Shown piece after piece: positions 42,832-51,467 of a stretch of DNA of 64,000 nt. The position numbers were made by a program, and so were the translations under genes. Below the pieces are notes generated by a model. It was given only the letters and a program-made list of their open reading frames with translations. It did not search any database and was not told the DNA's origin. Origin of the DNA: Actinomadura graeca (GTDB lineage: Bacteria > Actinomycetota > Actinomycetes > Streptosporangiales > Streptosporangiaceae); NCBI RefSeq assembly GCF_019175365.1, contig NZ_CP059572.1, positions 868,001-932,000 on the forward strand, written 5' to 3'. How positions within the stretch are numbered: position 1 is the first letter of the stretch; every line of letters begins with the position of its first letter.

Positions 42832-44124
42832 GTGAACGAAGATCAAGACGGCGGGGGTGGGCGGACCACCACGGACACCGGAACCGACGACATCACGACG
42901 GCGCCCCTGGAACCGGCGGGCGACGTCACGACGGGCGGGCGCCGCCCGTCCCCCAAGGCGGCCACCGCGGTGAGCGCGCGGCGCGCCGCCGCCGACCGGC
43001 AGGCCCCCGGCCCGGAGGCCCCGGGCACCGCGCGGGTGCGCGGCCTGGCCGAGGACGTCGACCGGCTCGGCGAGCTGGTCCGGCGGCTCACCGCCACCGC
43101 CGCCGCGCTGGACGGACGGCTGGACGAGGAGGTGCGCGGCGTCCTCGACAGCGCCGAGGAGGCCCTCGCCGAGGCGGCCGCCGCGCGCCGCGCGACCGCC
43201 GAGGCCGAGGAGCTCATGCGCGAGGCCGAGGCCCGCGCGGAGGCCGCCCGCGAGGAGACCGCCGCCGCGCAGGAGGAGCTCCGCAAGGGCCTGGCCGCGG
43301 CCAAGTCGACCGTGGCGGCCGCGCAGGCCAGCGAGGCCAACGCGTGGAAGGAGGCCGGCGCGGCCCAGCAGGTCCGCGCCACCGCGGCCAACGAGGCCGC
43401 CCACGCCGACGGGCTCCGCAAGCGCGCCGAGGCCGCCTGGGGCACCGAGCACCAGGCGCGCGTCGAGGCCGAGCGGGAGCGCGACGACCTGGCGACGCGG
43501 CTCGCCGCCGAGCAGGTCGCGCTGGCCGCCGTGCACGCCGAGCTGAAGGACGGGCGTGCCGAGGCCGAGGACGCGCGGATCCGCGCGGAGGGCGCCGCCG
43601 AGTCCGAACGGCGGCTGCGCGCCGAGCTCACCACCTCCCAGGCCGAGACGGCCCGGCTGGTCATCGAGCGCGACGCCGCCACCGCCCGCGCCGAGGAGCA
43701 GGCCGCGCGCGCCGACCGCGCCGAGCGGCTCGCCGACGAGACCGCGGCCCGCGCCGCCGAGGCGGAGGCGCGGGCGGAGCGCGCCGAACGGCGCGCGGAC
43801 GCCACCGGCGCCCGCGCCGACCGCGACGCCGCCGCCGCGCACGCCCTGCAGGACACCCTGCGTTCGGCGCTGGACCTGCCGAGCGTCGAGGACGTCGGCG
43901 ACGGGCACGGCGTCCCGGTCGGCGAGTCCGGCGCGGTCATGGCCCGGCCCGGCGGCCTGATCGGGATCGAGCGGGTGCCCGACGTCCTGGACGGCGAGAC
44001 GGCCGCGCGGTTCGCCCGCGCGATCCTGGCCGTCCGCGTCCATCAGGTCACCCGGCGTCCGCAAGAGGACACCGGAACGGCCGACGACGCGGAGGCGGCG
44101 GAGGCGGCCGGCCCCGAGGACTGA
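42832..44124 (+). CDS. Alanine-rich coiled-coil protein
   Basis: 430 aa from GTG 42832, eight bases after AGGA; an ATG at 42823 is also in frame. An acidic disordered N-terminus is followed by a very long heptad-rich coiled coil from about residue 60 to 340 (REAEARAEAAREETAAAQEE, RAERLADETAARAAEAEARA) and a small globular C-terminus (LIGIERVPDVLDGETAARFARAILAV). It could be a cytoskeletal or partition-associated protein, but no N-terminal DNA-binding domain is seen. It lies 65 bases after the conflict operon with its own ribosome site, so it may be cotranscribed or separate. Confidence 0.7.
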   Translation: MNEDQDGGGGRTTTDTGTDDITTAPLEPAGDVTTGGRRPSPKAATAVSARRAAADRQAPGPEAPGTARVRGLAEDVDRLGELVRRLTATAAALDGRLDEEVRGVLDSAEEALAEAAAARRATAEAEELMREAEARAEAAREETAAAQEELRKGLAAAKSTVAAAQASEANAWKEAGAAQQVRATAANEAAHADGLRKRAEAAWGTEHQARVEAERERDDLATRLAAEQVALAAVHAELKDGRAEAEDARIRAEGAAESERRLRAELTTSQAETARLVIERDAATARAEEQAARADRAERLADETAARAAEAEARAERAERRADATGARADRDAAAAHALQDTLRSALDLPSVEDVGDGHGVPVGESGAVMARPGGLIGIERVPDVLDGETAARFARAILAVRVHQVTRRPQEDTGTADDAEAAEAAGPED

Positions 44125-44431
44125 GGAACGGTCCCTGACACCCCGGCGGGACCGTCCCCGCATGGGGGGCTCCGATGTGCGCGCGACCTGCGGCAAGGAT
44201 CTCGGAGGCGGGCCGGCGCCGGGGCGCGCACATGGCCCGGCCGCATTCTTTCTTTCCTCACAATGAGGATAAAGCGGACAGCGATAGAGAGGCGCGGGGA
44301 GTGCCCGCGGTACTCCGCATGTCCTGACGGCTAGGAATGACTTCCCTTGTTACGCCCGTTGGATTCTGCCTAAGATCGCTGGCGTCAGAGGCTTTTCCTT
44401 CGCTTGTCGTGGGATTCGGGGAGTCCGTACT
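44125..44431. other. Intergenic region before the decarboxylase/AidA operon
   Basis: 307 bases with no gene. It contains the terminator above, a perfect 10-base inverted repeat ATGTGCGCGC/GCGCGCACAT (44175-44184 and 44224-44233), an inverted repeat CCTCA-CAA-TGAGG near 44258-44270, and an AT-richer segment up to the GTG start at 44432, where the promoter should lie. No clear -35/-10 pair is seen. Confidence 0.5.
44128..44155 (+). terminator. Terminator after the coiled-coil gene
   Basis: ACGGTCCC (44128-44135) pairs with GGGACCGT (44148-44155) across a 12-base loop, three bases past the stop codon. It probably ends transcription of the preceding gene or operon. Confidence 0.6.
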
Positions 44432-45952
44432 GTGACGAAGCCTGCCGGGGAATACCCGGTGACTCTGCGTAACGAACCACTGACCGCCGTTTTCGACCCC
44501 CGGCTCTTCCGGGAGAATTCACAGACGGCCGTCGCCCAGCTGGAGTCCCATCTCGCGGACCTCTCCATCCGGGGTCTCGAACTCACCGATCCGCTGGTCT
44601 TATCCGAAGCCGCGCGGGCGCTGATGACGACGGAGCACCAAAGTATCGCCCGTTTCGACGAGAAGAAACTGGCGGCCATCATAGAGCTCTATGTCCGTAC
44701 GGGGATACAGGTTCATTCCCCCGGGTATATGGGACGGCAGTTCTCCGGTACGGTCCCGCTGGCCGGCGTCATCGACTTCGTGGGCTCGGTGGTGAACCAG
44801 CCGTCCTCGTTCTACGAGGCGGGGCAGCTGCCGAGCGTCGCCGAGCGGATCATGGCCGACGAGCTCAACCGCTTCATCGGGTGGGAGCCCGGGCGCTTCG
44901 CCATGGTGACGACGTCGGGCGGCTCGCTGGCGAACCTGACCGCGCTGCTCGCCGCCCGCAACAGGGCCTTCCCCGGCATCTGGGCGCGCGGGGAGACCGG
45001 CGGGGAGACGGGCGGGCCGCGGCCGGCCATCGCGGTGAGCGAGGACGTGCACTACAGCGTGACCAGGGCGGCCGGGGTCCTCGGCGTCGGGGAGGCGCGG
45101 ATCGTCCGCCTGCCGGTGAACCGGAGGCGGCAGATCCGCGCGGACCGGGCGCGCGAGGCGATCGCCGCGGCCGAGGCCCGCGGCCTCAAGGTGTTCTGCG
45201 TCGTGGCCTCCGCCGGCACCACGCCGGTCGGCGCCTTCGACCCGGTCGACGAGCTCGCCGACGTCGCGGCCGAGGCCGGCGCCTGGCTGCACGTCGACGG
45301 CGCGCACGGCGCCAGCCTGCTGGTATCCGACCGGCTGCGCCGGAAACTCCGCGGCATCGACAAGGCCGATTCCCTGACCTGGGACGCCCACAAGATGATG
45401 TTCGTCCCCGCCCCCTGCACCCTGCTTTTCTACCGCCACGCGCATGAGGCGATCGGCGCTTTCCGGCAGCGCGCGAGCTACGTTTTCGACGAGGAGCCCG
45501 ACGCCTACCACGATTTCGACGGGGGCGACAAGAACCTCGAATGCACCAAGCGCCCGATGATCATGCCCCTATGGACGCTGTGGGCAATGTACGGGCGGGC
45601 GCTGTTCGCCGAGAAGATCGAATATCTGTGCCACCTCACCGAAGAGGCGCACCGCATTGTCGCGGCCGAGCCCGACTTCGAGACACCGCATTCTCCAGAG
45701 GCCAACATCCTGTGTTTCCGGTACCGTCCCGGCGGAGTCGAGGATGAACACGTCCACCACCTGCAATTACAGATAAGGAACCAGGTCAGGGGCGGCGGCC
45801 GGTTCTTCATATCCAAGGTCGACCTCGATGGCGTCGCCGCGCTGCGCGTCGTCTTCATGAACCACCAGACCACTGGCGAACACTTCCGGATGCTCGTCGA
45901 TGAGATCAGGCGGATCGGCGCGCACCTGCTCACGAAGAGGAGTGGACGATGA
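44432..45952 (+). CDS. PLP-dependent group II amino acid decarboxylase
   Basis: 506 aa from GTG 44432 with GGGGAG upstream. The family decarboxylates glutamate, aromatic amino acids, diaminobutyrate or cysteine sulfinate. The PLP-stacking histidine lies in SEDVHYSV, the phosphate/pyridine residues in HVDGAHGAS, and the Schiff-base lysine K321 in TWDAHKMM. TTSGGSLANLTALLAARN matches the cofactor phosphate region. The substrate cannot be read from sequence. It is translationally coupled to the adenylating enzyme at 45949 and begins the operon that includes four AidA-like genes, so its product may be a precursor amine or the operon may act in a specialised pathway. Confidence 0.85.
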   Translation: MTKPAGEYPVTLRNEPLTAVFDPRLFRENSQTAVAQLESHLADLSIRGLELTDPLVLSEAARALMTTEHQSIARFDEKKLAAIIELYVRTGIQVHSPGYMGRQFSGTVPLAGVIDFVGSVVNQPSSFYEAGQLPSVAERIMADELNRFIGWEPGRFAMVTTSGGSLANLTALLAARNRAFPGIWARGETGGETGGPRPAIAVSEDVHYSVTRAAGVLGVGEARIVRLPVNRRRQIRADRAREAIAAAEARGLKVFCVVASAGTTPVGAFDPVDELADVAAEAGAWLHVDGAHGASLLVSDRLRRKLRGIDKADSLTWDAHKMMFVPAPCTLLFYRHAHEAIGAFRQRASYVFDEEPDAYHDFDGGDKNLECTKRPMIMPLWTLWAMYGRALFAEKIEYLCHLTEEAHRIVAAEPDFETPHSPEANILCFRYRPGGVEDEHVHHLQLQIRNQVRGGGRFFISKVDLDGVAALRVVFMNHQTTGEHFRMLVDEIRRIGAHLLTKRSGR

Positions 45953-47505
45953 ACCCGATGGGCACCGTGGAGATCGACCGGGCGGGCGGGGACGCCGCGG
46001 AGCTCGCGGCACGGCTGATCCCCGACGAGGAGCTCCAGCCGTGGTCGGTGGAGGCGGTGCCGTCGCTGCCCTCCTTCGCGAGCAAGATGCGGCAGTGCGA
46101 GCGGCTCCGCGGGACGCCCTACAGCGAGACGCCGCACGACGTCCAGGACGCCCTCGTCCTGCGGCGCCTCCAGCAGATGGTGAACACCATGCTGCTCAAC
46201 CCGCTGTGGAAGGAGCGGCTCGCCGCCTCCGACATCGGGGGCCCGCCCGCCACGTTCGAGGAGTGGGAGCGGATCCCGCTGTCGGACAAGACCGTCCAGC
46301 GCGACATGTTCATGGGCGACCGCCCGGGGATGGTCGTGCCGCTCAGCCACGGCGGGTTCGAGGTGGTGGCGAGCGGCGGCACCAGCGACGGGCTGCCCCT
46401 GGAGATCGTCTACTCGCTGCGGGAGCTGCACGACACCTACCGCGTCGCCGGGCACTTCATGGGCACCTACCAGCTCCGCGAGCACCTGCGGGGAAGCGAC
46501 CCCAAATGGCTGTTCACGAGCCTCGCCGACTACCAGATGTGGAGCAGCGGCACGATGGTCGGCGGCGTCCTCCAGCAGGTGCCGGGCGTCAACTACATCG
46601 GTGCCGGCCCCGTCACGGGCCCGGTGTTCCAGCACATGTTCTCCTACCAGGGGCCGAAGGCGCTGATGGGGATCTCGGCGGGCGTCGCGATCCTCAGCGA
46701 CCTCGGCGCCGGGCTGAGCAGGGAGGCCCGGGAGAGCTTCCGGGTGGCGCTGTACGGGAGCGGGGTGCTGCCGCACCGCAAGCGGGCCGAGCTGCGGGCG
46801 CTGTACCCGAACATCGCGATCCTCAGCTATTTCGCCGCGACCCAGGCCGAGACGATCGGGCTCCAGCTCCGGGACGACTCGCCCGTTCTGTCGGCGGTGC
46901 CCGGCCTGCACCACATCGAGATCGTCGACGCGGACGGCCGCGCGGTCGCCGAGGGCGAGGAGGGCGAGCTGGTCGTCACGCGGCTGCACGCGCACGAGGC
47001 GCCGCTGCTGCGGCTCAAGCTCGGCGACCGGATGATCCGCCGGCCGGCCCTGACCGGGCCGGGGCTGAAGACCCGGCGGTTCGAGTTCGCGGGACGCACC
47101 GGCGATGTCCTGCACCTGAACGACAGCCAGTACTCCGCGGCGCTCGCCTACAACGCCCTGCGCGACGACCTGCGCAAGGCCGCCGGCGTGGACCTGGACG
47201 AGGCCGCCCACGAGGTCCAGTTCGTCAACCACCGCGAGTACAAGACGATCACGCTGTTCGCGTCGGTCGACGACGCCGAGGGCCTGACGCACACGACGGC
47301 CGCCGCCCTCGGCCCCGCCGGCGTCCAGCGGGTGTTCGCCGGGGCGCTCGCCCGGTCGCTGTCGCTGTTCAACGACCGCGAGGCCACCCAGGCGGCGGTG
47401 GAGAAGTCCGGGTACGGCTTCCGGCTCGTCTTCGTCCACCGGGCGTCCCCGGAGATCGAGCGGACGGCCGTCGGCAAGGTCCCCCTGGTGCGCGACCGGG
47501 GATGA
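45949..47505 (+). CDS. PaaK-like adenylate-forming enzyme (ANL superfamily)
   Basis: 518 aa from ATG 45949 (ATGA overlap; GAGGAG upstream). An acyl-adenylating enzyme of the phenylacetate-CoA ligase type: ATP loop ASGGTSDGLPLE, ILSYFAATQAETIGLQ in place of the YGxTE motif, LKLGDRMIRR, FEFAGRTGDVLHLNDSQYS, and a final GKVPLV that may carry the catalytic lysine. The acyl acceptor may be CoA or another thiol or amine. It follows the decarboxylase and precedes the AidA-like genes by 48 bases. The substrate is unknown. Confidence 0.78.
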   Translation: MNPMGTVEIDRAGGDAAELAARLIPDEELQPWSVEAVPSLPSFASKMRQCERLRGTPYSETPHDVQDALVLRRLQQMVNTMLLNPLWKERLAASDIGGPPATFEEWERIPLSDKTVQRDMFMGDRPGMVVPLSHGGFEVVASGGTSDGLPLEIVYSLRELHDTYRVAGHFMGTYQLREHLRGSDPKWLFTSLADYQMWSSGTMVGGVLQQVPGVNYIGAGPVTGPVFQHMFSYQGPKALMGISAGVAILSDLGAGLSREARESFRVALYGSGVLPHRKRAELRALYPNIAILSYFAATQAETIGLQLRDDSPVLSAVPGLHHIEIVDADGRAVAEGEEGELVVTRLHAHEAPLLRLKLGDRMIRRPALTGPGLKTRRFEFAGRTGDVLHLNDSQYSAALAYNALRDDLRKAAGVDLDEAAHEVQFVNHREYKTITLFASVDDAEGLTHTTAAALGPAGVQRVFAGALARSLSLFNDREATQAAVEKSGYGFRLVFVHRASPEIERTAVGKVPLVRDRG

Positions 47506-47553
47506 GAAGCGGCCGCCGCACGGCGGTCATCGGCAACCACGACAGGAGCGGGA

Positions 47554-47997
47554 ATGAAACCGCAGGTCAACATCATCGTCCTCGTGGACGTCGTCGGAGC
47601 GCTGTCGGAGCGGACGCTGAACGACGGCAACCTGTCCCTGGTGGACGACGGGCAGTTCGACAGCCCCGGCCAGGGCACGACCCGGCTGTGCACCGTCGTC
47701 TCGCCGGGGCAGCTCGTCCAGTGGACGGCCGTGGCCGTGGACGTGCAGACGCCCGTCGAGATCCGGAGCATCACCTTCCTCGGGTCCGGTGACGCCGCGC
47801 TGGAGGAACCGGACGCGGCGGACGCGCAGGACGTGCCGGCGCACGAGGGCACCGCGCCCGACCTCAAGGTGTGGTCCGGGTTCGTCCCGCCCTACCTGGT
47901 GCCCGGGGCGCCCTACCGGTACCGGCTGGAGCTGCAGATGCACGAGGGGCCGAACAGCGTGCTGCACGTCGACTCGCCCGCGCTGATGAGCGCGTGA
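47554..47997 (+). CDS. AidA/PixA-family protein, copy 1
   Basis: 147 aa. The N-terminal signature is INIIVLVDVVGAL, then a GN-L-L-D strand, S-P-G-QGT, L-T-V and GQLVQWTAV, the pattern of AidA (a quorum-regulated protein of Burkholderia) and PixA inclusion-body proteins. The middle beta region ends WSGFVPPYLVPGAPYRYRLELQM, as in the family. No signal peptide. Function in this family is unknown; some members form crystalline inclusions. First of four paralogues in a row. Confidence 0.75.
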   Translation: MKPQVNIIVLVDVVGALSERTLNDGNLSLVDDGQFDSPGQGTTRLCTVVSPGQLVQWTAVAVDVQTPVEIRSITFLGSGDAALEEPDAADAQDVPAHEGTAPDLKVWSGFVPPYLVPGAPYRYRLELQMHEGPNSVLHVDSPALMSA

Positions 47998-48024
47998 CAA
48001 CACCCCGACCCGGAAGGCGGACCG

Positions 48025-48822
48025 ATGGCCCAACAACAAGCGATCATCGTGCTGGTCGACATCGCGAACGCGCTGCGTGAGCGGACGCTGCGCGGCAACG
48101 TCTACCTCTTCGACAACATGCGCTTCCTCGGCTCCACCGGGGAGGGGACCGGGGACCTGGTGACCGCCATCCCGGGCTCGTACTGGAGCGACGGGTCGCA
48201 GGGCAGCGAGCAGGTGCTGAACTGGCTGCCGTCCAGCCTCGGGTCGATCCCGCCGACCGTCCCCCGCGGCTACCACACGGAGCGGTCGCAGGCGATCGAC
48301 CGGCAGGCGCTGGAGGACCTGACGGCGCTCGCCGGCCAGGGCACGGTCCCCGGCGCCGACCCCGCGGCCGGGCTGGCCGACATCCGGAGCCGGGTCGGGA
48401 CGCGGGCCCGCCGGGCGCGCGGCGGCCGCGCCCCGGTGGGCGGCAAGCTCCTCGACATCACCGGCAACGCCGTCACCGGCGCCGGCACCGCCGCCGTGAA
48501 CCCCCCCGCGCCGATCATCACCGACGTCACCGGCGAGGCGGTGGACGAGAAGATCATGTACCCGGCGCAGTACGGCTCACCGGACATGGTGTCCGACGGG
48601 TGGTACTGGTCGGCGACCGTGGACACCGCCCGCCCGGGCACCTACGCCTACACGATGCACATCCAGCTCCACGAGCTGGTGATCCGCGACGGCGAGCAGG
48701 TCTGGGAGCCGGTGGACCTCACCTGCGACTCGGCGATCCGGGTCACCACCGAGCCCAAGTACAACGCGTTCACCGGCGCGGGGCTGGGGCCGCTGCCCGT
48801 CCCCGCCGCCCCGTCGCCCTGA
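48025..48822 (+). CDS. AidA/PixA-family protein with large insertion, copy 2
   Basis: 265 aa. The N-terminus follows the family (IIVLVDIANALRERTLRGNV, GSTGEGTGDLVT) but about 105 residues (roughly 65-170), partly basic (RARRARGGRA) and partly Gly/Ala-rich, are inserted before the second half, WYWSATVDTARPGTYAYTMHIQL, which is again normal. The insertion lies at the edge of the predicted beta sandwich. 27 bases separate it from copy 1. The longer form may carry an extra binding or assembly surface. Confidence 0.75.
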   Translation: MAQQQAIIVLVDIANALRERTLRGNVYLFDNMRFLGSTGEGTGDLVTAIPGSYWSDGSQGSEQVLNWLPSSLGSIPPTVPRGYHTERSQAIDRQALEDLTALAGQGTVPGADPAAGLADIRSRVGTRARRARGGRAPVGGKLLDITGNAVTGAGTAAVNPPAPIITDVTGEAVDEKIMYPAQYGSPDMVSDGWYWSATVDTARPGTYAYTMHIQLHELVIRDGEQVWEPVDLTCDSAIRVTTEPKYNAFTGAGLGPLPVPAAPSP

Positions 48823-48877
48823 CACGAGCCGCCCGGAACCACGTCCCGTAGCCGCAGCACTGGAAACGGAGGAGCCC

Positions 48878-49348
48878 ATGCCCCCCAAGGCCAAGCCGGC
48901 GGAGCCGGTCGCCACCCGGCCCGTCTCGATCACCGCCGTCGTCGACCCGGTCGCCGCCCTCGCCGCCGGGAACATCCAGAACAGCCTCTACCTGTACGAC
49001 ACCAACAAGGCCGAGGGGTCCACCGGTTTCGGCACCGGGGAACTGCGCACCCGGGTGCGGTCGGGCGACCGCCTCCTGTGGAACGTCGTCGTCCTGGAGT
49101 GCGAGACCTACGCCGCCATCGACGGCATCGAGATCGACGAGCGGGTCTGCGAGCCGGTGCGGAAGGTGTACCCGGGCACCGACATCGTCTACTGGACGGG
49201 GACGGTGAAGCGGGCCGTCACCGAGCCGGTCCCCTACCGGCTGCGGTTCCGGCTCGGCACCGTCACCGAGCCGTTCACCACCGCGGAGTCGGCCCTCGTC
49301 GGACACGGCGCGCCCGCGCGGGCCACCGTCGCGAAGGAGCGCGCATGA
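48878..49348 (+). CDS. AidA/PixA-family protein, copy 3
   Basis: 156 aa. The clearest family match: VSITAVVDPVAALAAG, then NSLYLYDTNKAEGSTGFGTG, ELRTRVRSGDRLLWNVV. The C-terminal half has VYWTGTVKRAV and PYRLRFRLG. A short lysine/proline-rich N-terminal extension (PPKAKPAEP) is unusual. Its stop overlaps copy 4 by four bases. Same operon as the decarboxylase. Confidence 0.8.
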   Translation: MPPKAKPAEPVATRPVSITAVVDPVAALAAGNIQNSLYLYDTNKAEGSTGFGTGELRTRVRSGDRLLWNVVVLECETYAAIDGIEIDERVCEPVRKVYPGTDIVYWTGTVKRAVTEPVPYRLRFRLGTVTEPFTTAESALVGHGAPARATVAKERA

Positions 49349-49893
49349 CCGGGCCGCAGCGTGTCGTGGAGTCCGAGCAGCGGGGCCAGCTCAACTCGGT
49401 GCAGCTCAACATCGTGACGCTGGTGAACATGGAGCGGGCGGCGGCGACGGGCTCGCTGGAGGACGCCCTGTTCATGATGGACAACAGCGTCGGCGGTGTC
49501 GGGCAGGGCACCGACCACCTGGAGACGGTCTGCAAGCAGGGGCAGGTGCTCAACTGGATCATCCGTCCCGTCGAGATGGAGAAGCGGCCGGACGGCACCT
49601 GGCCCCCGATGCCCAAGATCAACAACCTGGTGTTCCTCGACACCGAGCGGGGGGACGAGGAGGACGTCGCGGAGCGGCGGATCATGACGGAGCTGAAGAT
49701 CTACGGGGCGCCCGACCGGATGCGCTCCCCGTACACCCCCGTCTACTACTACTGGGCCGGGGCGATCCTGAGCACGGCCCGGCCGGGGCTCTACCGGTAC
49801 CGGTTCGTCCTTGAGCTGGAGCAGGACCACACCCGGGAGAAGCTCTACCTGAACACGGTCCGCAACCCCGCGGTCCGCGTCCTGGAGGTCTGA
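49345..49893 (+). CDS. AidA/PixA-family protein, copy 4
   Basis: 182 aa. The core VQLNIVTLVNMERAAATG, then GQGTDHLETVCKQGQVLNWII, and YYYWAGAILSTARPGLYRYRF-type second half are conserved. It is the most divergent copy at the N-terminus (MTGPQRVVESEQRGQLNS) and ends in a strand NPAVRVLEV as in other AidA proteins. Last gene of the operon, followed by a strong hairpin. Confidence 0.78.
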   Translation: MTGPQRVVESEQRGQLNSVQLNIVTLVNMERAAATGSLEDALFMMDNSVGGVGQGTDHLETVCKQGQVLNWIIRPVEMEKRPDGTWPPMPKINNLVFLDTERGDEEDVAERRIMTELKIYGAPDRMRSPYTPVYYYWAGAILSTARPGLYRYRFVLELEQDHTREKLYLNTVRNPAVRVLEV

Positions 49894-49910
49894 CGCGCCA
49901 CCGCCGCGCG

Positions 49911-49936
49911 CGGCGCCGGCCCGGAGGCCGGCGCCG
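49911..49936 (+). terminator. Strong hairpin between convergent genes
   Basis: CGGCGCCGGCC, loop CGGA, GGCCGGCGCCG: a perfect 11-bp stem. It serves the AidA operon and, from the other side, the DHFR-like gene. Confidence 0.8.
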
Positions 49937-49948
49937 TCGCCGCGGGCC

Positions 49949-50545
49949 TCAGCCGCGGGCGCGGCGGAGGGTGAGGTGGGACACCAGGCCGGTCCCCGAC
50001 ACGGCGGTCTGTTCGAGCCGGAGGTCACCGGCCCCCTCGAACAGCCGCTCCCCGGCGCCGAGGGTGATCGGCGCGACGTGCAGCCGCAGCTCGTCGATCA
50101 GCCCGGCCGCGAGGTACTGGCCGACCGTGCTGGCGCCGCCGCAGATCGCGACGTCCGCGCCGTCCGCGGCCTCCCGCGCCCGGGCGAGCGCGGCCTCGAT
50201 CCCGTCGGTCACGAACTCGAAGGTCGTGCCGCCCTTCATCGTGACGCTGTCGCGCGGGTGATGGGTCAGGACGAACACCGGCGCGTGGTAGGGCGGCTCC
50301 TCGCCCCACCAGCCGTTCCACTCCAGATCCCACGCGCCGCGGCCGGGCCCGAACATGTTGCGGCCCATGATGTAGGCGCGCGCCGACGTGATCTTCTCGA
50401 TGGCCTCGGCGTTGGCCTCGGGCTCCTCGAACATCCAGCGGTGCAGCCGCTCGGCGCCCCGGCCCAGCGGGTCGGCCAGGCCCTGGTCCGGGCCGGCGAC
50501 GAAACCGTCCAGGGACATCGTGATGTCGCAGGTGACCTCGCCCAT
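49949..50545 (-). CDS. Dihydrofolate reductase-like (RibD C-terminal type) protein
   Basis: 198 aa from ATG 50545 with GGAGGCAG upstream. The fold is that of RibD C-terminal/DHFR-like reductases: CDITMSLDGFVAGPDQ at the N-terminus, AYIMGRNMFGPGRG, VFVLTHHPRD, then ICGGASTVGQYLAAGLIDEL, and LRLHVAPITLGAG. These are NADPH-dependent reductases of pterin or unknown substrates; the specific substrate is unknown. It is monocistronic and convergent with the AidA operon. Confidence 0.88.
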   Translation of the reverse strand: MGEVTCDITMSLDGFVAGPDQGLADPLGRGAERLHRWMFEEPEANAEAIEKITSARAYIMGRNMFGPGRGAWDLEWNGWWGEEPPYHAPVFVLTHHPRDSVTMKGGTTFEFVTDGIEAALARAREAADGADVAICGGASTVGQYLAAGLIDELRLHVAPITLGAGERLFEGAGDLRLEQTAVSGTGLVSHLTLRRARG

Positions 50546-50697
50546 CTCACTGCCTCCGTTTCCCGGCGCCCCTCCGGCGCCGCTCACCAACAGATCGGAG
50601 CCGCGCCGCCGTCTTCGACATGCCCGGCGGGTTCTTCCACAATCTTTCGTCGCGCCGCGGCCACCGCCGCCCGCGGGCACCGGCGGCCGCGTGCGGG

Positions 50698-51336
50698 TCA
50701 GCGCCCGGCGCGGGCACTGCGCAGCAGCGTGACGCCCATCGCCAGCAGCCAGTAGCTGAGGATCGCGCCCATCAGGGCGGTGGTGCCCCAGCCGTTCGCC
50801 GCGTAGAAGTCCGCCGGGGTGTTGCCGAAGAACAGGGACGGGACGAAGGCCAGGTTGACCGCCGCCAGCACGTAGGCGGCCCGGCTCGTCCAGCGGGGCA
50901 GGGCGCGGGTGCGGTGGAGCGCGAAGCCGACCGAGGCCAGGAAGAGCGCCAGCAGGATGCGGCCGATCGTCCCGTAGAGGATGTAGGTGCCGTCGACGGC
51001 GATGGTCGGGTCGATCGGACGGTCGGCGGCGATGACCGCGCCCGCCTCCAGGCCCGAGGACACGAGCGTCACCGCGACGTACGTCAGACCGGCCGCGGAC
51101 GCGATCGACCCTGCCCATTCGTACTCCGGGGCCACCCTCTTGACGAGCTCCCGGAAGCCGGTGACGAACAGCAGCAGCGCGGCGAGGGCGAAGAGCCCGA
51201 TCAGGATCCGGCTCAGCACGTTGGAGGCCGGGGGCTCGTCCGAGTACACGAAGTAGAGCGGCACTTCCAGGATGAGCGCGGCGGCCGAGGCGGTGCCCGC
51301 GATGCCGGTGAAGCGCCGCGCGAGGTTCTCGTTCAT
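50698..51336 (-). CDS. DUF4386-like integral membrane protein
   Basis: 212 aa with AAAGGA before ATG 51336. Six predicted membrane helices (for example GIAGTASAAALILEVPLYFV, ILIGLFALAALLLFVTGF, AAYVLAAVNLAFVPSLFF, LMGAILSYWLLAMGVTLL). The pattern RLARRFTGIAG-like start and conserved polar positions fit the DUF4386 family. No function is known. It is separated from the DHFR gene by 152 bases without visible features and from iolD by 131 bases. Confidence 0.75.
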   Translation of the reverse strand: MNENLARRFTGIAGTASAAALILEVPLYFVYSDEPPASNVLSRILIGLFALAALLLFVTGFRELVKRVAPEYEWAGSIASAAGLTYVAVTLVSSGLEAGAVIAADRPIDPTIAVDGTYILYGTIGRILLALFLASVGFALHRTRALPRWTSRAAYVLAAVNLAFVPSLFFGNTPADFYAANGWGTTALMGAILSYWLLAMGVTLLRSARAGR

Positions 51337-51467
51337 GGGAATCCTTTGTCCGACGGATGGGCCGATGACCGCAATCCTGTGCCCGCGCGCGGCACATGTC
51401 GGTGGGACTGGGGGCCCGCCGCCGGTGGGCCTAACACCACTTTCCGTCGGGGATTCTCGCCCCGCGA

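Noticed and set aside
42832..44124. Coiled-coil gene as a KfrA-type plasmid protein
   Set aside because: KfrA proteins have an N-terminal DNA-binding domain, which is absent here, and nothing else suggests plasmid origin.
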